A DNA stretch of 64,000 nucleotides from Amaranthus tricolor (taxonomy: Eukaryota; Streptophyta; Magnoliopsida; Caryophyllales; Amaranthaceae). Where the stretch lies: positions 14,996,546 through 15,060,545 of the forward strand of contig NC_080053.1 of assembly GCF_026212465.1 (NCBI RefSeq). Reading direction: 5' to 3'. Of this stretch, positions 22,172 through 34,877 are shown piece by piece. The position numbers were made by a program, and so were the translations under genes. The stretch's first letter is position 1, and each line of letters begins with the position of its first letter. Under the pieces are notes generated by a model. It ran no database searches. It had not been told where the DNA came from and worked only from the letters and a program-made list of their open reading frames with translations.

Positions 22172-23322
22172 TTAATTTTTTCAAAATGGATAATTATAGA
22201 AAAGCTTCAACTTTATTTGTCGAATATAATTTTTGTCATGATTTAAGTTCATTTCAATCGATATGTTTTTGAAATTTTTATAATTTAACTAGTTTTTATA
22301 TAGTAAATAATTTGTTTGTCAATTAATCCTTTTTAAAAATCATGGCTTCCCCCTAAATGTAATTATAATCTTGGACTAGATTGTAAATGCAGCTATCCTT
22401 CATAAATATGTGGGGGCAGCGTGGGAAACTGAGTTGTTATGTCTCATTGCTGCCAAATTTGAAATTCGTTATAGTTTTGGCTTTTGTGAAGACTTTGTTT
22501 AACGTCCCAATATAACCCACGAATACAATAATGATGTGACCAGGCATTTAAAACAGATATACGAATCTAATGTTATCTGCTTTTATAATTAAAATTTGTT
22601 TTTTTAGTTGCTTTTAATGTGTTTATTCGGGTTGTTTATATCTGAAGTTATACAAAACTCAAAATTATATAAATTTTATATTTTGAAAATATTAAAGCGA
22701 GATGAATATTAAAGATTTAATGTGACTATTTTTTTTTTCTTTATATTAGTCATAACATGTAAAATATTATAGAGTGATGAATAGTGTGAAAATTGATTTT
22801 GGAGGAACTAAAAAATGGCGAAAGAATGTAAAAAGAACCAGTGGAGACAGGACCTAATTTTTAACCGATTTGAAACATTTGAATTGAAATAAACTCGATC
22901 ATCCGAATGAACACCTCTAAATTATTGCCTTAGTTATTATCAAAATGCATCATTTGCATTTTGAGTGAAATTTAATTAAAGGAAAATTTGTGTTGAAAAA
23001 TACAATAAAACATAAATATATGATAAAAATAAGTGATTAAGATGTTGATAGAAAAAATATATGTGGATTGGAATCAAAAGAACGAGAGTAAGTGCATTAC
23101 CAAAAAAGAGTACAAAATTAATGGTATAAATTAAAATAATAAATAATGTAAATGAAGACAGATAGAGAAGGAGTACAATAATTCTTTTATTGTTGAAGCA
23201 TGCAATTTGAGGAAAAGGATGTATGTTTGACCTTTTCTTTAAAGGCATGTACTAATTTTTGCATCTAAAAAAGCAGAGGCTATAACTAAAAATGTGAATA
23301 ACATTCTTCTATATTGAATCAT
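22172..23322. other. noncoding spacer, nothing recognised
   Basis: AT-rich DNA with no credible gene. The phrase 'catggcttccccctaa' at about 22341-22356 may be the far end of an older hAT-type element whose other end is near 18360 (see findings). Confidence 0.5.
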
Positions 23323-25265
23323 TTCCTTAAATAATGCCCAAAAATAAAATAATTTCCATTTTACCCTACGTATAAACTTATTTTCTTAAATATTATCCTC
23401 ATCAGCTTACACACAAAGAGTCACTATGTCATATAGCGATTTACAATTTGTATGTTTAAATAAACCGTTATGTGACAAAGCGGTTCGTCATGCAGTTTAA
23501 AACGCATAGAATGAAATGCTATGTCACAAAGCAGTTCCGTTTAATATGAGTCGCTAAGTAAGGTAGCGATTCATATTTAACTAAACCACTTTATGAGAGA
23601 TCGGTTTATACGATATTACTAAAGAAAAAATTTAAAATTTTAAGCTTCTTAAGCTATCATTAACGCCTAAATAAAAACCAAAATATTATAACAACCTACT
23701 TCATCCACTCAGAGAATATTGATGAACTTACAGTCAACTACCAATAAATCTACACAATCTTCAAATAACAAAAGTTTATATATACCTATTCGAATAAACA
23801 AAACTTTATATATACATATCTAAAAATCAATTACCACAAAATCAACATATCGGTTTATAATGTAACAAACATAACATAAAAAATCAACTACCACTAAATT
23901 AATATAATGTCAACCTCATCATCATCATCTTCTTTAGGATTTGAATCCACATGATCTTAAAATAAAAACGTCAACCTCATTTAGGTCTAAACTACATAAA
24001 AGACTACTAAAAGTGTCTCAAAAGTTAAATTCTTGTTGCGGATGATTGTAGGGGAAGTAATCTGATCAATTTGCTCATCATTGACGTATTTTGTATTTGT
24101 GAGCATGTTTATAAATGCTTAATTACAAGTTAGTACCTCAAATACATGCCAATACTATCCAAACTTTACACTCTTTAGGAATCCTATTAGCATACACCTC
24201 CATAGTTGTGCGAACATCTTATAACACTAAAAAACACATATCCATTGAAGAAAGAAGTCTAAAGGTAAAGAGGTTTAGAGTGAAGCTGTTGGTAGCAATG
24301 ATAGTCAACCTAACTTGGCTTCGCTTGTTTTATACCTTGGCTATCTTTGTCTTATTGTCATCATATTCTCTTTTAGAAGCTAGCGTTGTTTTCTGTTTGG
24401 CTTGGTTGGATGGCCTTCCTTGTTGGTGTATTTGTCTGAGTAGTGATTCCCTTCCGTGTTTAGGGGTGTTTTTTCTTTTTATAATCTAAGTTGTAAAAGA
24501 TTTTTTTAGAATTGATATATTCCTTTTAATTGCCAAAAAAATAATAGTGCAAGAAAGCAAGAACTCTTATTTTCAAATAAGATGAAAAACATTTTCATTC
24601 AAGCATTTCACTTAACACTTAATATGCATAATGTAATCCAGCTCAAAAATAAAGAACTAAGATGTATTCTACCATCCTAAACATAAAAAGCATGTACATT
24701 ATGAACAACACAACTCATTATATTTCGTAGATTTTTCTAAAAACAACTTAAAAGCAAGCATAAAAGACATCCATATGCTATACGTAAAAAAAAACCCCCC
24801 AATTAAACAAAAAATACCTAAAATTGAATGTCTAAGAAGATTTGAGGACTATAAATGAAGATTTTTAGGCTTAAATTCAAAGAAAGAATGCCCAAAAATG
24901 TTGCTTGTGAAGAAATAAATTAAAAGGGAAGAAGGTTGAAAGGGATGAAAATGACGAAATGAAATGGTTGTTATGTGATTTTTAATGAACTGCTATATAA
25001 CTTGGCGTTTATTTTTTTACAAGTCATAATGCCCTTTATGTTATTTTATGTTTTTCAACCCTTTTCCAGTTTTCCTTATAAACTATTATTTGATATAATG
25101 TTTCATTTCAGATCATGAACCAATTTGTTAGAAAGCGAATTTTATTATAAAAAAATTAAAAATATAATTAAGCCTGCTACCTGCGAGAATGGTATTTGTG
25201 GAAAAATGTTATGTTTAGGGCAAAGTTGAAATTATTATATTTTTGGCATTATTTAGGGAGAAAAT
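23323..25265. mobile_element. unclassified TIR element with subterminal hairpins
   Basis: 23323-23375 and 25205-25265 are inverted copies. The left has 'taaataatgcccaaaaata' followed by 'aaataatttcca'; the right, read inward, has 'taaataatgccaaaaatat' followed by 'aataatttcaac'. Just inside the left end are five small hairpin units (about 23417-23607), each built around a 'ctatgtca...agcgg' core. One related unit lies near the right end (about 24985-25010). No transposase was recognised, so it is a non-autonomous element of unknown class. MULE and CACTA are both possible. Confidence 0.6.
24330..24542 (+). mobile_element. possible 5'-truncated LINE 3' end
   Basis: The wording resembles the 3' end of plant LINEs: Cys/Leu-rich coding remnants, then 'tagaattgatatattcc' and a short A-rich tail ('gccaaaaaaataata'). 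No reverse transcriptase domain is present and no target duplication was found. This is an impression rather than a proven call. Confidence 0.3.
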
Positions 25266-25690
25266 CTTATTTATTTTAGTCATTATGTTTGACTTTTTAC
25301 GCAATTTAAGAAGTTATTTTGATCTCTTATAAATTAAATTATTCATAGCTAAACGTTAATATTATGAAAATGCGTAATTAAACGATTTAAACAAGATCTC
25401 AGTTGATTATATTTTTCTTACACATTAGCCGCAATATATAGAATAAGCTTAAATAATGAAATGGATCCAATGACTGTAATGTGGAAAGTATTTCTAAAGG
25501 TAAAAAGTATATTGCAAAATTTGCGATTGTTAATATTTAAGTTTTTAAAATTAAGTGTCGTAAACTAGATGAAATAGAGGATTATCATGTTAGGAAGGTG
25601 AACCTAAATTTCTTCTCAGGGAGAAAATTAGTATCCCAAGTTGGTGTTTTGGGTAACAAATTACCAAACAGTGTCATTGGAAAAATGAAA

Positions 25691-25896
25691 CTCCCTCGTA
25701 TTCTGTGTCTTATTTTTTTTAATAGTATTTATCATTTATTTTTAATGTAACTTTATTTGATTTGTTTTAATATAGATTTTATCAATATTAAATTTTTATA
25801 ATTTTTAATTTTGTATAATTAGAAATATTATAAATTAAAAATATATTGGCTATACTACAAAAAGTAAATGGGAAACATTTGCTCAATAAGAGGGAG
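25691..25896. mobile_element. Stowaway-type MITE
   Basis: Starts 'ctccctcgtattctg' and ends 'aataagagggag', followed by TA. These ends match the CTCCCTC termini of plant mariner-derived Stowaway elements. The left TA is AA, so the duplication is imperfect. Length ~206 bp, AT-rich inside, noncoding. Confidence 0.7.
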
Positions 25897-26049
25897 TATT
25901 ATACTAGGGATTGTTCATTCTTTACAAAATTGAAATTATTATAAAAAAGTCGTGAAAAAATTTGATTATTTTGAGTATTTTTCCGATTAAAATCAATTTG
26001 AGAGTTTCAATTCCAAAAATTCCAATGTTGTGATTATTTATGAAAAATT

Positions 26050-26310
26050 ACCAGGAATAATATAATCTTTGGCTTATTTTCTATAATAATACCAACTTTT
26101 GATTAACTATAGATAATACCAACTCAAAGAGGTGTTTTCCTAGGAAATTCCTAACATGTCAAAAATCAAAATATAGGTGATTATAAAACAAAAGAATTGG
26201 TAAATTAGCCAATAAACTAAAATTGTTATTATTCTAGGAAAATACCCCCTAAATTAGTATTATTCATGGTTAATTAATAGTTGGTATCATTCAATATTTT
26301 TAACTTTTGG
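26050..26310. mobile_element. palindromic MITE-like unit
   Basis: 'aataataccaacttttgatt' with 'aactatagataatacc' (about 26090-26125) is mirrored by the reverse complement of about 26255-26300. A second inverted pair lies nearby. The structure is that of a small foldback or MULE-type MITE; the ends are approximate. Confidence 0.35.
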
Positions 26311-29300
26311 AGGCATCTTATTCTTAAAAAAATCAACTTTAAAACATTATTTAAAAATTTTAATTTTTTTTAGAAAATTCAAATGAAAATATATAGACTA
26401 ATAAATAAAGTCACATATTCATTTTCACATTTTATAGTGGTCATCGATAGGTCAATTTGTTTTTCAATAAAAAAAATAGGTCAAGTTTTTAAAATAAGAT
26501 ACCCTTAATGTTGAAAATTTTATATAAATACCGAAAATTGAAATTAATATAATTATTTATTTTTTAAATTAAAATTTTTATTGATAAATAACCTAAAGTT
26601 GATAGTTTTAAGATCAATTTTTTTTAAATACCAACGTAAAATAATAAAAACATAAAAACATAGAAATTTTTAAATAGCGGCTAATTCGTTGACCAATCCT
26701 TAGACATTTCTAAACAAATACTAGTATTTAGTAGGTAAGTCTATGAGTAATAACCTTTCATTGACAAAAATAGAGTTTGGACCGACAACATTATACTTTT
26801 GTTTAATTTATTAATTTTAATCCGACTTAAAAATGAATATACAACTATATAAAATCATTGTGGACATAAGATTTAACTTTGAATCGATTCCAAACACTTG
26901 ATCCGAATTCGACCCATAAACCGAGTGAATATCTCTATTCAGTCATTTATTTAAAAAATTTTAATATTAATAAAATTCTACTTCTCCATTTCAAAATAAT
27001 TGCACTTATTATTTTTTTTAAGTTGTTTCAGAATATTTGTCTTCTTTCAATACTTATCCCTACTTTATTTTTATTTGTCACAAAATTAATTTTCCTATCT
27101 ATTATCCAAATGAGGGTAAAACAAACAAAAATGCATTGTAAAAGATTTTTCTTAATTGTAGAATGGAGAAAGTTGAAACAAATGAATAATTGAATATGTA
27201 CACATGTATGAATATTAATAGTCCAGCTGAGTTCTCATCTAAATTCCTACTTGTAAGTTGCAAGTTGCAAATTGCAAATTGGAAGTAGGAATTGATGCTT
27301 GGACGGTCCACATGCATGATTTGAAAGTCTTAATACGTTGTTTTCTATCCTAATTACTTGACTATATTTAATCTATTTTATCTTTTATGTTTAATCTATT
27401 AGTATATCATCGGATATCGTTCGTCTTACGCTACAACTAAATTTACATTAATTTAACCATAAAGTGATTAAAGCCTAAAAGATACTCATTGCGTCATATA
27501 TGTAGCTTTTTCAACTAATAATAACCATTATTATGACCACAAATTATGGGCAATATTAATTTAAGGAATCCAAAGTAATCTCATTAAAATTCAAAAGAAT
27601 ATAGACATGGATAGGTTACGATTTTCATAATTTCATTTTAAATTCTATGGCCCGTTTTGTATAAGAGAGTTTTACCATAAAATAAATTCATATATAAGGC
27701 CCATTATTAAAAAAAATTAAAAAAAAATTAAATAAATAAAAATTAAATTCCCTCTTGTACAGTAAGTGTTTTTATAAAAAGTTTGAGTTGACCCAATTAA
27801 AGTCTTCACATAGTAAGACAACCTCAATAAAAAAATTAGTGTAAATTGTATAAATATTAAATTGAATAACATATAACATAAATTGACATTTAATATAGAG
27901 ATTTATATCTAATCTACTCTAAATTATACTCCTAAAATCTTCTTTATAACTTTTGGATAAAATAAGCATATATATAGTTTCTTATATACAAATTGAAAGA
28001 TATACCTACAATTTCAACCTTAAGCATTTACTAAGTTTTGAGTTACTTAAATTACTTAAAAAGGTTTATCTAAAATTAAAAAGAGGTTTTCCATTTTTTG
28101 GCTCTGCATTTCTTCATGAGCCTTTGTTCATTATACTTCAACCGATCTCAATTGAGTAATTGACTACTAGTCATGACTACTTATTACATAACCTGATTTT
28201 GTATTACACCGTTTCACAATAAGTCATGCTCATATAATTAATTTATTTCTATAATTAGTCACTATTATAAGTGATCATTTAAACATACTAAATGTACATG
28301 AGCTTGCCCAATTAAGTTTCATTTAAGAATTTATGTTATTACATAAGTTAAATTATGAGATTAGTGATAACGAATTACTACTGTTAGCAAAAAGAAATTT
28401 TATTAGTTAAGTGTATTTGTTTCAATTATTTTAATTATTGAACTCTCATTTGTAATTAATCATACAATCTACTAAATCATAAGTATTTGTGTCATTTATC
28501 AATTCATATAAGCATTTGTTTCAAGTGTCACTTCATACAAGCATTTGTGCTGTCAAGTGTCATTTCATATAACCATTTGTGCCAAGTGTAAATTCATATT
28601 AACATGCCAAGTATCATGCCACTCCTTTCAACAAGACCCTCACATGCTTAATGTACAACTATATGTATTCTTGCATTTACTTACTCTATGTATTTCTGCA
28701 TTCTAAATTAAATGGAAACTACTAAACTCATCCATTTATTCAAACAATTATAACAATCCATTACCTACTTAATGAACAACCATATGCATTATTGCATTTT
28801 CTTATTAAATCTTCTTATTATATTGAACTATTGTTCTCCTTCACCTACTTTATGTATTTCATATCAATATTTAGTAATCACATTAATAATATTAGAAGTA
28901 CCCTTTGAAGTACTCCTCTCGCTCATTCCCATTAATTTTGATTCTTTTCCTCTTCACAATGCAATATTACTACGTTGATGATTATTACTATAGCAATATA
29001 ATTCTTACTCATACCAACATCATACATTATATTAAAAAGCTTAGAAAATTTCAAGTGTCGCAGTTAAAGAGAATTTGTCAAATGAAACTTATTAATTGAC
29101 TGAAGAAAAATGACATAGACTTTGATTTAGACCAATATCTCTACTATTAAAGTATCTTTGAATAGTATTTATTTATACTTAAATTCTGTTATTTTAGAAT
29201 ATAATATACTGCAAAATATATATTATTGACAATTTTCAAAATTATATTTTTAATTTATGCATATAATTGTCAAAATTGAGTGTTTCTACTGCATAATATC

Positions 29301-29386
29301 TCTGGTTTTATTTTATTTAATATCAAATGTTTATATATGTCGATGTTAAAAAATCGTGTATTGCACAAATATCTAAACTAGTTTAG
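26311..29386. other. AT-rich intergenic DNA, nothing recognised
   Basis: No coding frame with family likeness was seen on either strand. A loosely repeated phrase of the type 'tcatat(a/t)a(a/c)catttgtgcc(a)agtgt' occurs four or five times at about 28500-28600, indicating a small decayed tandem repeat. No gene or RNA could be supported. Confidence 0.6.
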
Positions 29387-29388
29387 TA

Positions 29389-29657
29389 CTCCCTCCTATT
29401 CAGCTTATGTTTCCCATTTCCTTGTATGGTCAAATCACCTTAATTGTCCCATTTTTATATTTGGTATGAGTTTTTGACTTTTATGCCCTTAGTAGCTTTA
29501 TCCTATTTTCAATTATACCCTTCATTACCCATATTAATTTTCCTCCCTTATATTAAAAACCCATAATACCACTCTCTTTCCTACCCTTAGGGTCTCACTT
29601 TTAACCCTCCTTAAAATCCGTAAAAAGTCAAATGAGACTCTTAAGGTAAATAGGAAG
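29389..29657. mobile_element. Stowaway-type MITE
   Basis: Begins 'ctccctcctattcagc' after TA (29387-29388). It ends 'ggtaaataggaag', with TA at 29658-29659. The right end has lost a few bases relative to the left. Inside, 'agtcaaatgagactctta' near the right pairs loosely with 'gtatggtcaaatcacc' near the left. It is a relative of the mariner-like element just downstream. Confidence 0.7.
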
Positions 29658-30658
29658 TAGTATTATTGATACTACTATTTAGTATTATTATTATGAGTTA
29701 CAACATTGAATGATTATACCACTATAAATAAGATACCACTTTAAATATTCCACAAATCACAACTCAAAATTTATTTGTTGATGCAAAAATGACTTTACCA
29801 TTTTCTTATATATTTTAATTATTTTAATTATTTTATTATTTTACTTTTTTATTATATATTTATTATTTCAATTTATTTTTATATATTTTATTTTTAAAAT
29901 TATTTTTTTATTTTAGTTTTATTTATTACTCCCTCCTATGCAGCCTAAATGTCCCATTTGACTTTTCACGGATTTTGAGGTGAGTCAAAATGGCCTTAGG
30001 GTAAGAGAGAGAGTGATGTTATGAGTTTTTAATGACTTAATTAGGGAATTAATGATTCCCTCCAAATTTGAATGTATTTGTTGGAATATTAAAATGGTGA
30101 ATATTTTCCACCTTCAAAAGTGGATGATTTTTTTTAATAGCCAGATATTACATAGTTCGGGTTAATTAGCTAAAATACATACGTCCTACAATTACAATAC
30201 ATAAATTACATAGTTCAATTACTTAATCTCGGCTAGCCTTCTCAAGTCTTCAACAGCCTCAGTGTAGTTCAAATCTTTATTGATCATGTGGGTGCGGATT
30301 TTTTTCCTATCTTCGACTTCAGATTTTCCACATTAACCAAAAAAATTGATGCATTAAACTTCTCATAAATTGTCACGGTATGGTGAACAACCAAAATTTC
30401 TTTTTTGTAAAAAAATCATCATTGTACGATCCCATTGTAAATCAAAAAACCAAATTGGATGTCCAAAAAATACAGAGATCAGGCGCCAAAATGAAAACAG
30501 AAAACAACAAACACAAAAGAGATCAGGCGCTAAAATGAAAATAGAAACGCAACAAAATTTTAACATTGGCGCCATTAATGAAAACAACACACAAGGGGGA
30601 CATTGCCATAAATACTCAGACACTCAATCACATTAATTATACCCACAAGCAATAAAAA

Positions 30659-32027
30659 TGGCAGGAACCAAGAATTTGTCCAGCCAACAAAAAAACCCAA
30701 ATCATGCAAAAATTATTGACCAAATAAAACAAGATGGGAAAACCGATGCTTGGTACAATCAATGAACTTGCAAAAAAGTGCGAAGTATGTAGGAAAATAA
30801 TCACGAGATTATGGCAGGAAGTTCAGAAGCAAAGGGAAAACAACAACACATCCATCAATCTCAACAACAAGAGGATTGGGAGACAAGCACCCAATAAAAT
30901 TCAATTTGATGAGGAGAAGTTCAAGTCCATTAAATTTTAACTCAAAGGGACTCAACATTCAGTGGCAAAGCAAATGGAAGTTTCACAGTCAACTGTATGT
31001 AGGTGGAAGAAGGACAAAATAATTAGAAAGCATACAAACGCAATCAAACCCACTTTGAATGACAACAACAAACTACACAGGTTAAGTTTTGCATTATCTA
31101 AGTTGCAATATGATGAAAACAATAATTCTTTCCAATTTAAACCACATACTAACATTGTTCACGTTGATAAAAAACATTTTTATTTAACCCGAAAATTACA
31201 GACTTACTACCTAGCATTGGGTGAAGTAGAACCACATCGTGAATGTCAATCCAAACAATTCATCCCAAAAATAATGTTTTGTGTGTTGTTGCAAATCCAA
31301 TTTTTTTAACTAATGATGATGTGTTTTTTGATGGTAAGATAGGGATATGGCCTTTTATTACTCAAGAGCCTGCGAAAAGGAGCTCAAAGAATAGAAAGAG
31401 GGGAGAATTGGAGACCAAACCAATACAGTCAATAACCAAATAACACATGAGATCAATGCTCATTACTAATGTCCTACCCACAATAAGAGCTAAGTGGCCA
31501 CATAGAATGTCAAAGCACATTTTCATTCAACAAGATAATGCAAAGCCACACATAGCACATAATGACAAGGAATTTATGAAGAGGGCAATGAAAGATGATT
31601 TTTTATACAACTTGTACAATAACCATCAAATTCACCTGACATGAATGTACTAGACCTAGGTTTTTTAGGTCAATTCAGGCTTTGCAATATTAGAAAGCAG
31701 CCTACAATGTACCACAATTACTAAGTGCTGTGAACAATGCATTTGACAATTTAAGTGCACAATGTTTGAGATTTGTATTCATTATACTACAAGCTTAAAA
31801 CCATGAAAAGGCAAGGGGGTATTGACTACCACATCCCACACATGAACAAAACAAAGGCTGACAGGGAGGGGACATTGCCTGACTATCTTAGTGTGGACAA
31901 ACAATTAGTGGTTGAATCTCTTCTACATTTATTCACAAGAATCAGTTCAGAGACAATGAACCAATTGGTTGACATGATAGGGCATCAAGGGGGTCTCGAC
32001 GAAGCCCAAAATAATGATGCACAATAG
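30659..32027 (+). pseudogene. plant mariner transposase (DD39D type), frameshifted
   Basis: Tc1/mariner transposase of the plant family, which cuts and pastes at TA. An N-terminal helix-turn-helix portion contains MEVSQSTVCRWKK. VDKKHFYL carries the first Asp (about 31162-31185), followed by EPHR(E)CQSK and IGIWPF. AKRSS and LETKPI come before FIQQDNAKPH (second Asp, about 31525). NSPDMNVLDLGF (third Asp, about 31630-31665) is in another frame, and the tail has YHIPHMNK. Breaks are a frame change near 30733, TAA at 30938-30940, a frame change near 31275, TAA at 31441-31443 and a frame change near 31620. All three Asp are present, so decay is moderate, but the gene cannot make a full protein. 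Confidence 0.85.
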
Positions 32028-32382
32028 TAATACCACAGAATTGGAACTATAATCTAGAACAACATCACTTAATTTTTCGGAAAGGAAGGAGAATAGGAAG
32101 CACAAACAGAACAAGAACCAACGAACAACAAATGAAAAACCCAACACAGCAGAAAGGGAAAACTACTTACCATGTGAAGCTTAAAACTCATGCTTTTTTT
32201 TGGACAAATTTTTAAGATCTTGAACATAGGATGTTTCAGATCTAAACAACAAGTATAAAAATTTTGATATAGTTTAAAATGAAATATTTGTACTCATGTT
32301 TACAATAATGGAAAAAGTGGTTATTTGTTACAAAACTCTCAGATTATTGTTAGTGTGAAATCATTGAGCAAAAAATGAACAT

Positions 32383-33626
32383 TGTTGGCCTCTTAAGGTT
32401 TTGATGATGACTTTACTTTTAAATAAACAAACATATTATTAGAGATTGTTTTGTAGGTACATATCCGATTTAATGAGAATCGTTGATGAAGCCTATGACT
32501 TGATTCGTGGAAGATGTATGTGTCTCAAATATCCAAGAAGTTGGGAAATTGCTCTGGAAAACAGACTGCTGTTCCTAGAGTTAAAGTTCTGACGAATGTT
32601 GTAGATGGAGACAGTGCACTGTTCCTACGTAGCAGGTCTGAAGAATAGCATCGACTGAAAAATTGCGAATTAATTATTTTCTGTTTTTAAGTTGATGTAA
32701 TGGTTTAGAATTAATTTAATTGCTTAAATTAATTAGTAAGTTAATTGGCAAATCTATTTTTAGGTTTTCTAAAAATAGCCCAAGACTTTTTCTTGATTAG
32801 ATTTAGATCTCCTATTTTTTAGGATCTTATGTTTTAAACTCCTATGCTATTTTTAGCATTAAGGAAACTGATTTTTCCTTGAGCAAATAACAGCCGGACA
32901 CGCATAATTCCACCACCTTTTGTTTTGAGAACGTGGGGGTAGTGGAGGTATGTGTGAGATAGTGGACGTTATGTTTATGGTAACTGCTGGCTGTTCCCTC
33001 TATAAATAGAAGGGACTTTGCTCGAATCAAAAATTAATCCTTTTAGGATTCAAGAGTGTCCATTAAAGGGAGATCATCTTAAGAAAAATATTTTCAGTTT
33101 TCCAATGCCAATTAATTTATTATATTTTTCTTAAGTAATTATTTTAATTCTTATCCTCTTGAGAAATGGCCTTGTAAGGGTTGATGTGTGATTTGTTGTA
33201 ATTAGACTTATGGGAAGTCTAAGGGAATAGAGAATAGAAACGTGAGAAGAGAAAGAGAAGGAGAGAAGAGAAGAGAAGAGAAGAGAAGAGAAGTGGGCCT
33301 AAGTAGAGAAGCTTTGAGTAAAGCATTTAGAGAATTGAGAAGCTTCAAGTGAAGCAAACATTGTTTTGTGTAATTGTAACTAATTGCCTAAACATAGTGA
33401 GAATTTTGAAATCCCGGGGGGTCGTGGTTTTTCCTTCTTATTAGGCCGAGAAGGTTTCCACGTAAAAATCCTTGTCTTCTTTTATTATTCTTTTCGTTTT
33501 TAAGTTTAAGTTTTGTCCTTTACTTAATATAATTCCGCAAAAATTAGAGGCAAAAATCTTAAACCTACTACACAACAATTCACCCCCCCCTCTTGTTGCA
33601 TTCGATCATCTATTAGCATTCCTACA
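32383..33626 (+). repeat. 5' LTR of the SIRE-type copia element
   Basis: 1244 bp, starting TGTTGGCC and ending CCTACA (TG...CA). The 3' LTR has the same length, and by eye only two bases differ: 'atgtttatgg' here against 'atgcttatgg', and 'ttagcattcc' against 'ttagtattcc'. It includes a TATA box (33001-33007), a GA-rich tandem stretch (about 33264-33292) and a C-run near the end. Confidence 0.97.
33001..33007 (+). promoter_or_regulatory. TATA box in the 5' LTR
   Basis: 'tataaata' lies about 620 bases into the LTR, in a good place for the U3/R boundary. The same box is at 41321-41327 in the 3' LTR. Confidence 0.6.
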
Positions 33627-33628
33627 AT

Positions 33629-33640
33629 TGGTATCAGAGC
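33629..33640 (+). promoter_or_regulatory. primer binding site (initiator Met tRNA)
   Basis: TGGTATCAGAGC lies two bases after the 5' LTR end. It is complementary to the 3' end of plant initiator-Met tRNA, the usual primer of copia elements. Confidence 0.9.
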
Positions 33641-33695
33641 CCTGTTCCTCATTTAATCAGGAAACCCTGAGAGCAGTATCCTGTTCCCTGGAAAG

Positions 33696-34871
33696 ATGTT
33701 GAAGATGAACGAGCGCATGGAAGAGGGGTACTCCACACAAAGGCCACCCATGTTCGATGGGAAATTCTATACTTACTGGAAAAATAGAATGGAAATCTTC
33801 ATAAAGGCCGAAAACTATCAAGTTTGGAGAGTCATTGAAATTGGAGACTTTGAGGTGACGACCATCAACTCCAACAATGAAGCTGTTCCAAAACCAATCA
33901 CTGAATATGAAAAAGAGGATTTTCAAAAGATGGAGATGAACGCTCTTGCTATCAAATTGCTTCACTGTGGTCTTGGACCCAATGAACACAATCGTATTAT
34001 GGGTTGCAAAACTGCCAAGCAGATTTGGGACCTGCTGGAAGTTACCCATGAAGGTACTAGTGAAAGCGAAGCTGAAACTGAAGCGCCAATAGAGGAAGAA
34101 ACCGCAAATCTGTGTCTCATGGCATCTCATGAAGAGTCTAAGGAAAAAGAGGTAATATCTTCTAGTCCATCTCCTAAACAACTGTCTAATTTAAGTAAGA
34201 ATAAATTAATCAAATTGCTGTTAGAGACACAAGAAAAGTTGAATGAAAAAACAGCTAAGTGTCTCCAAATTGAGAAAGACCTTAACTTAAGTAAAGATCA
34301 TATCTCATACCCAAATTCCTTTAGGATCGATGTGCAAAGTAGATTTTTTGATTTGTTAGATAAGGATATCATCTTAAAAGAACAATTGGAGAAATTAAAA
34401 CAGGATTTCATTATTCTTAATATTGAAATGAATCAAAACAAATTGATAGGATTAAGTAAAGATGCAAACAATATATCTACTCACATGGTTAGCACTGAAT
34501 TTCAAAAGTTGAAGTCAAAATTAGAATCCTACGAAATTGAAAATGAAAATTTGAAAAATAAAATAAACTTAAGAGGAAAAGGGAAAATCAATGAAATTCC
34601 CAAATGGATTCTAAATGCTAAAACCAAAAGTAAAGAAGGTCTAGGCTATATGAGGAATGATAAAAAGAAAAAGTTCTATGTAGATCTCCCTAGTAGTAAA
34701 ATATGTTCCTTCTGTGGTAAAATTGGACACCTAAAACATCAATGTATAAAGAGGGAACAGCATGTCAAAGCAAATAAAAATTATGTCGAACGTATATGGA
34801 TTAAGAAATGTGATTCAAATATTGTCGACAAGGAACCCAAGGATGAATGGGTTCCTGCACCTAACCATTAG
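33696..34871 (+). CDS. gag: copia gag, lacking part of the capsid core
   Basis: Nucleocapsid/capsid protein of the retrotransposon, 391 codons. The N-terminus (PPMFDGKFYTYWKNRMEIFI) and the following helical part, up to IWDLLEVTHEGTS, match SIRE-type gag. The sequence then jumps straight to an acidic Glu-rich linker. The stretch normally present here, the rest of the UBN2/capsid domain of roughly 130 residues, is absent, indicating an in-frame deletion near 34061-34066. A long coiled region follows, then the zinc knuckle CSFCGKIGHLKHQC (about 34704-34746). The ORF ends with TAG at 34869-34871, in the same frame as pol. Confidence 0.9.
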   Translation: MLKMNERMEEGYSTQRPPMFDGKFYTYWKNRMEIFIKAENYQVWRVIEIGDFEVTTINSNNEAVPKPITEYEKEDFQKMEMNALAIKLLHCGLGPNEHNRIMGCKTAKQIWDLLEVTHEGTSESEAETEAPIEEETANLCLMASHEESKEKEVISSSPSPKQLSNLSKNKLIKLLLETQEKLNEKTAKCLQIEKDLNLSKDHISYPNSFRIDVQSRFFDLLDKDIILKEQLEKLKQDFIILNIEMNQNKLIGLSKDANNISTHMVSTEFQKLKSKLESYEIENENLKNKINLRGKGKINEIPKWILNAKTKSKEGLGYMRNDKKKKFYVDLPSSKICSFCGKIGHLKHQCIKREQHVKANKNYVERIWIKKCDSNIVDKEPKDEWVPAPNH

Positions 34872-34877
34872 TTTGCT

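Noticed and set aside
24115..24489. 124-codon hydrophobic frame
   Set aside because: Chance reading in AT-rich DNA; the second half is better explained as a possible LINE 3' end. No family likeness.
28500..28600. Possible gene or small RNA locus in a repeated 'catttgtgcc' stretch
   Set aside because: Only four or five loosely similar phrases, with no hairpin and no coding signal.
32842..33030. 62-codon minus-strand frame, identical at 41162-41350
   Set aside because: The identity only reflects the two LTRs; no sign of a gene in the LTR on that strand.
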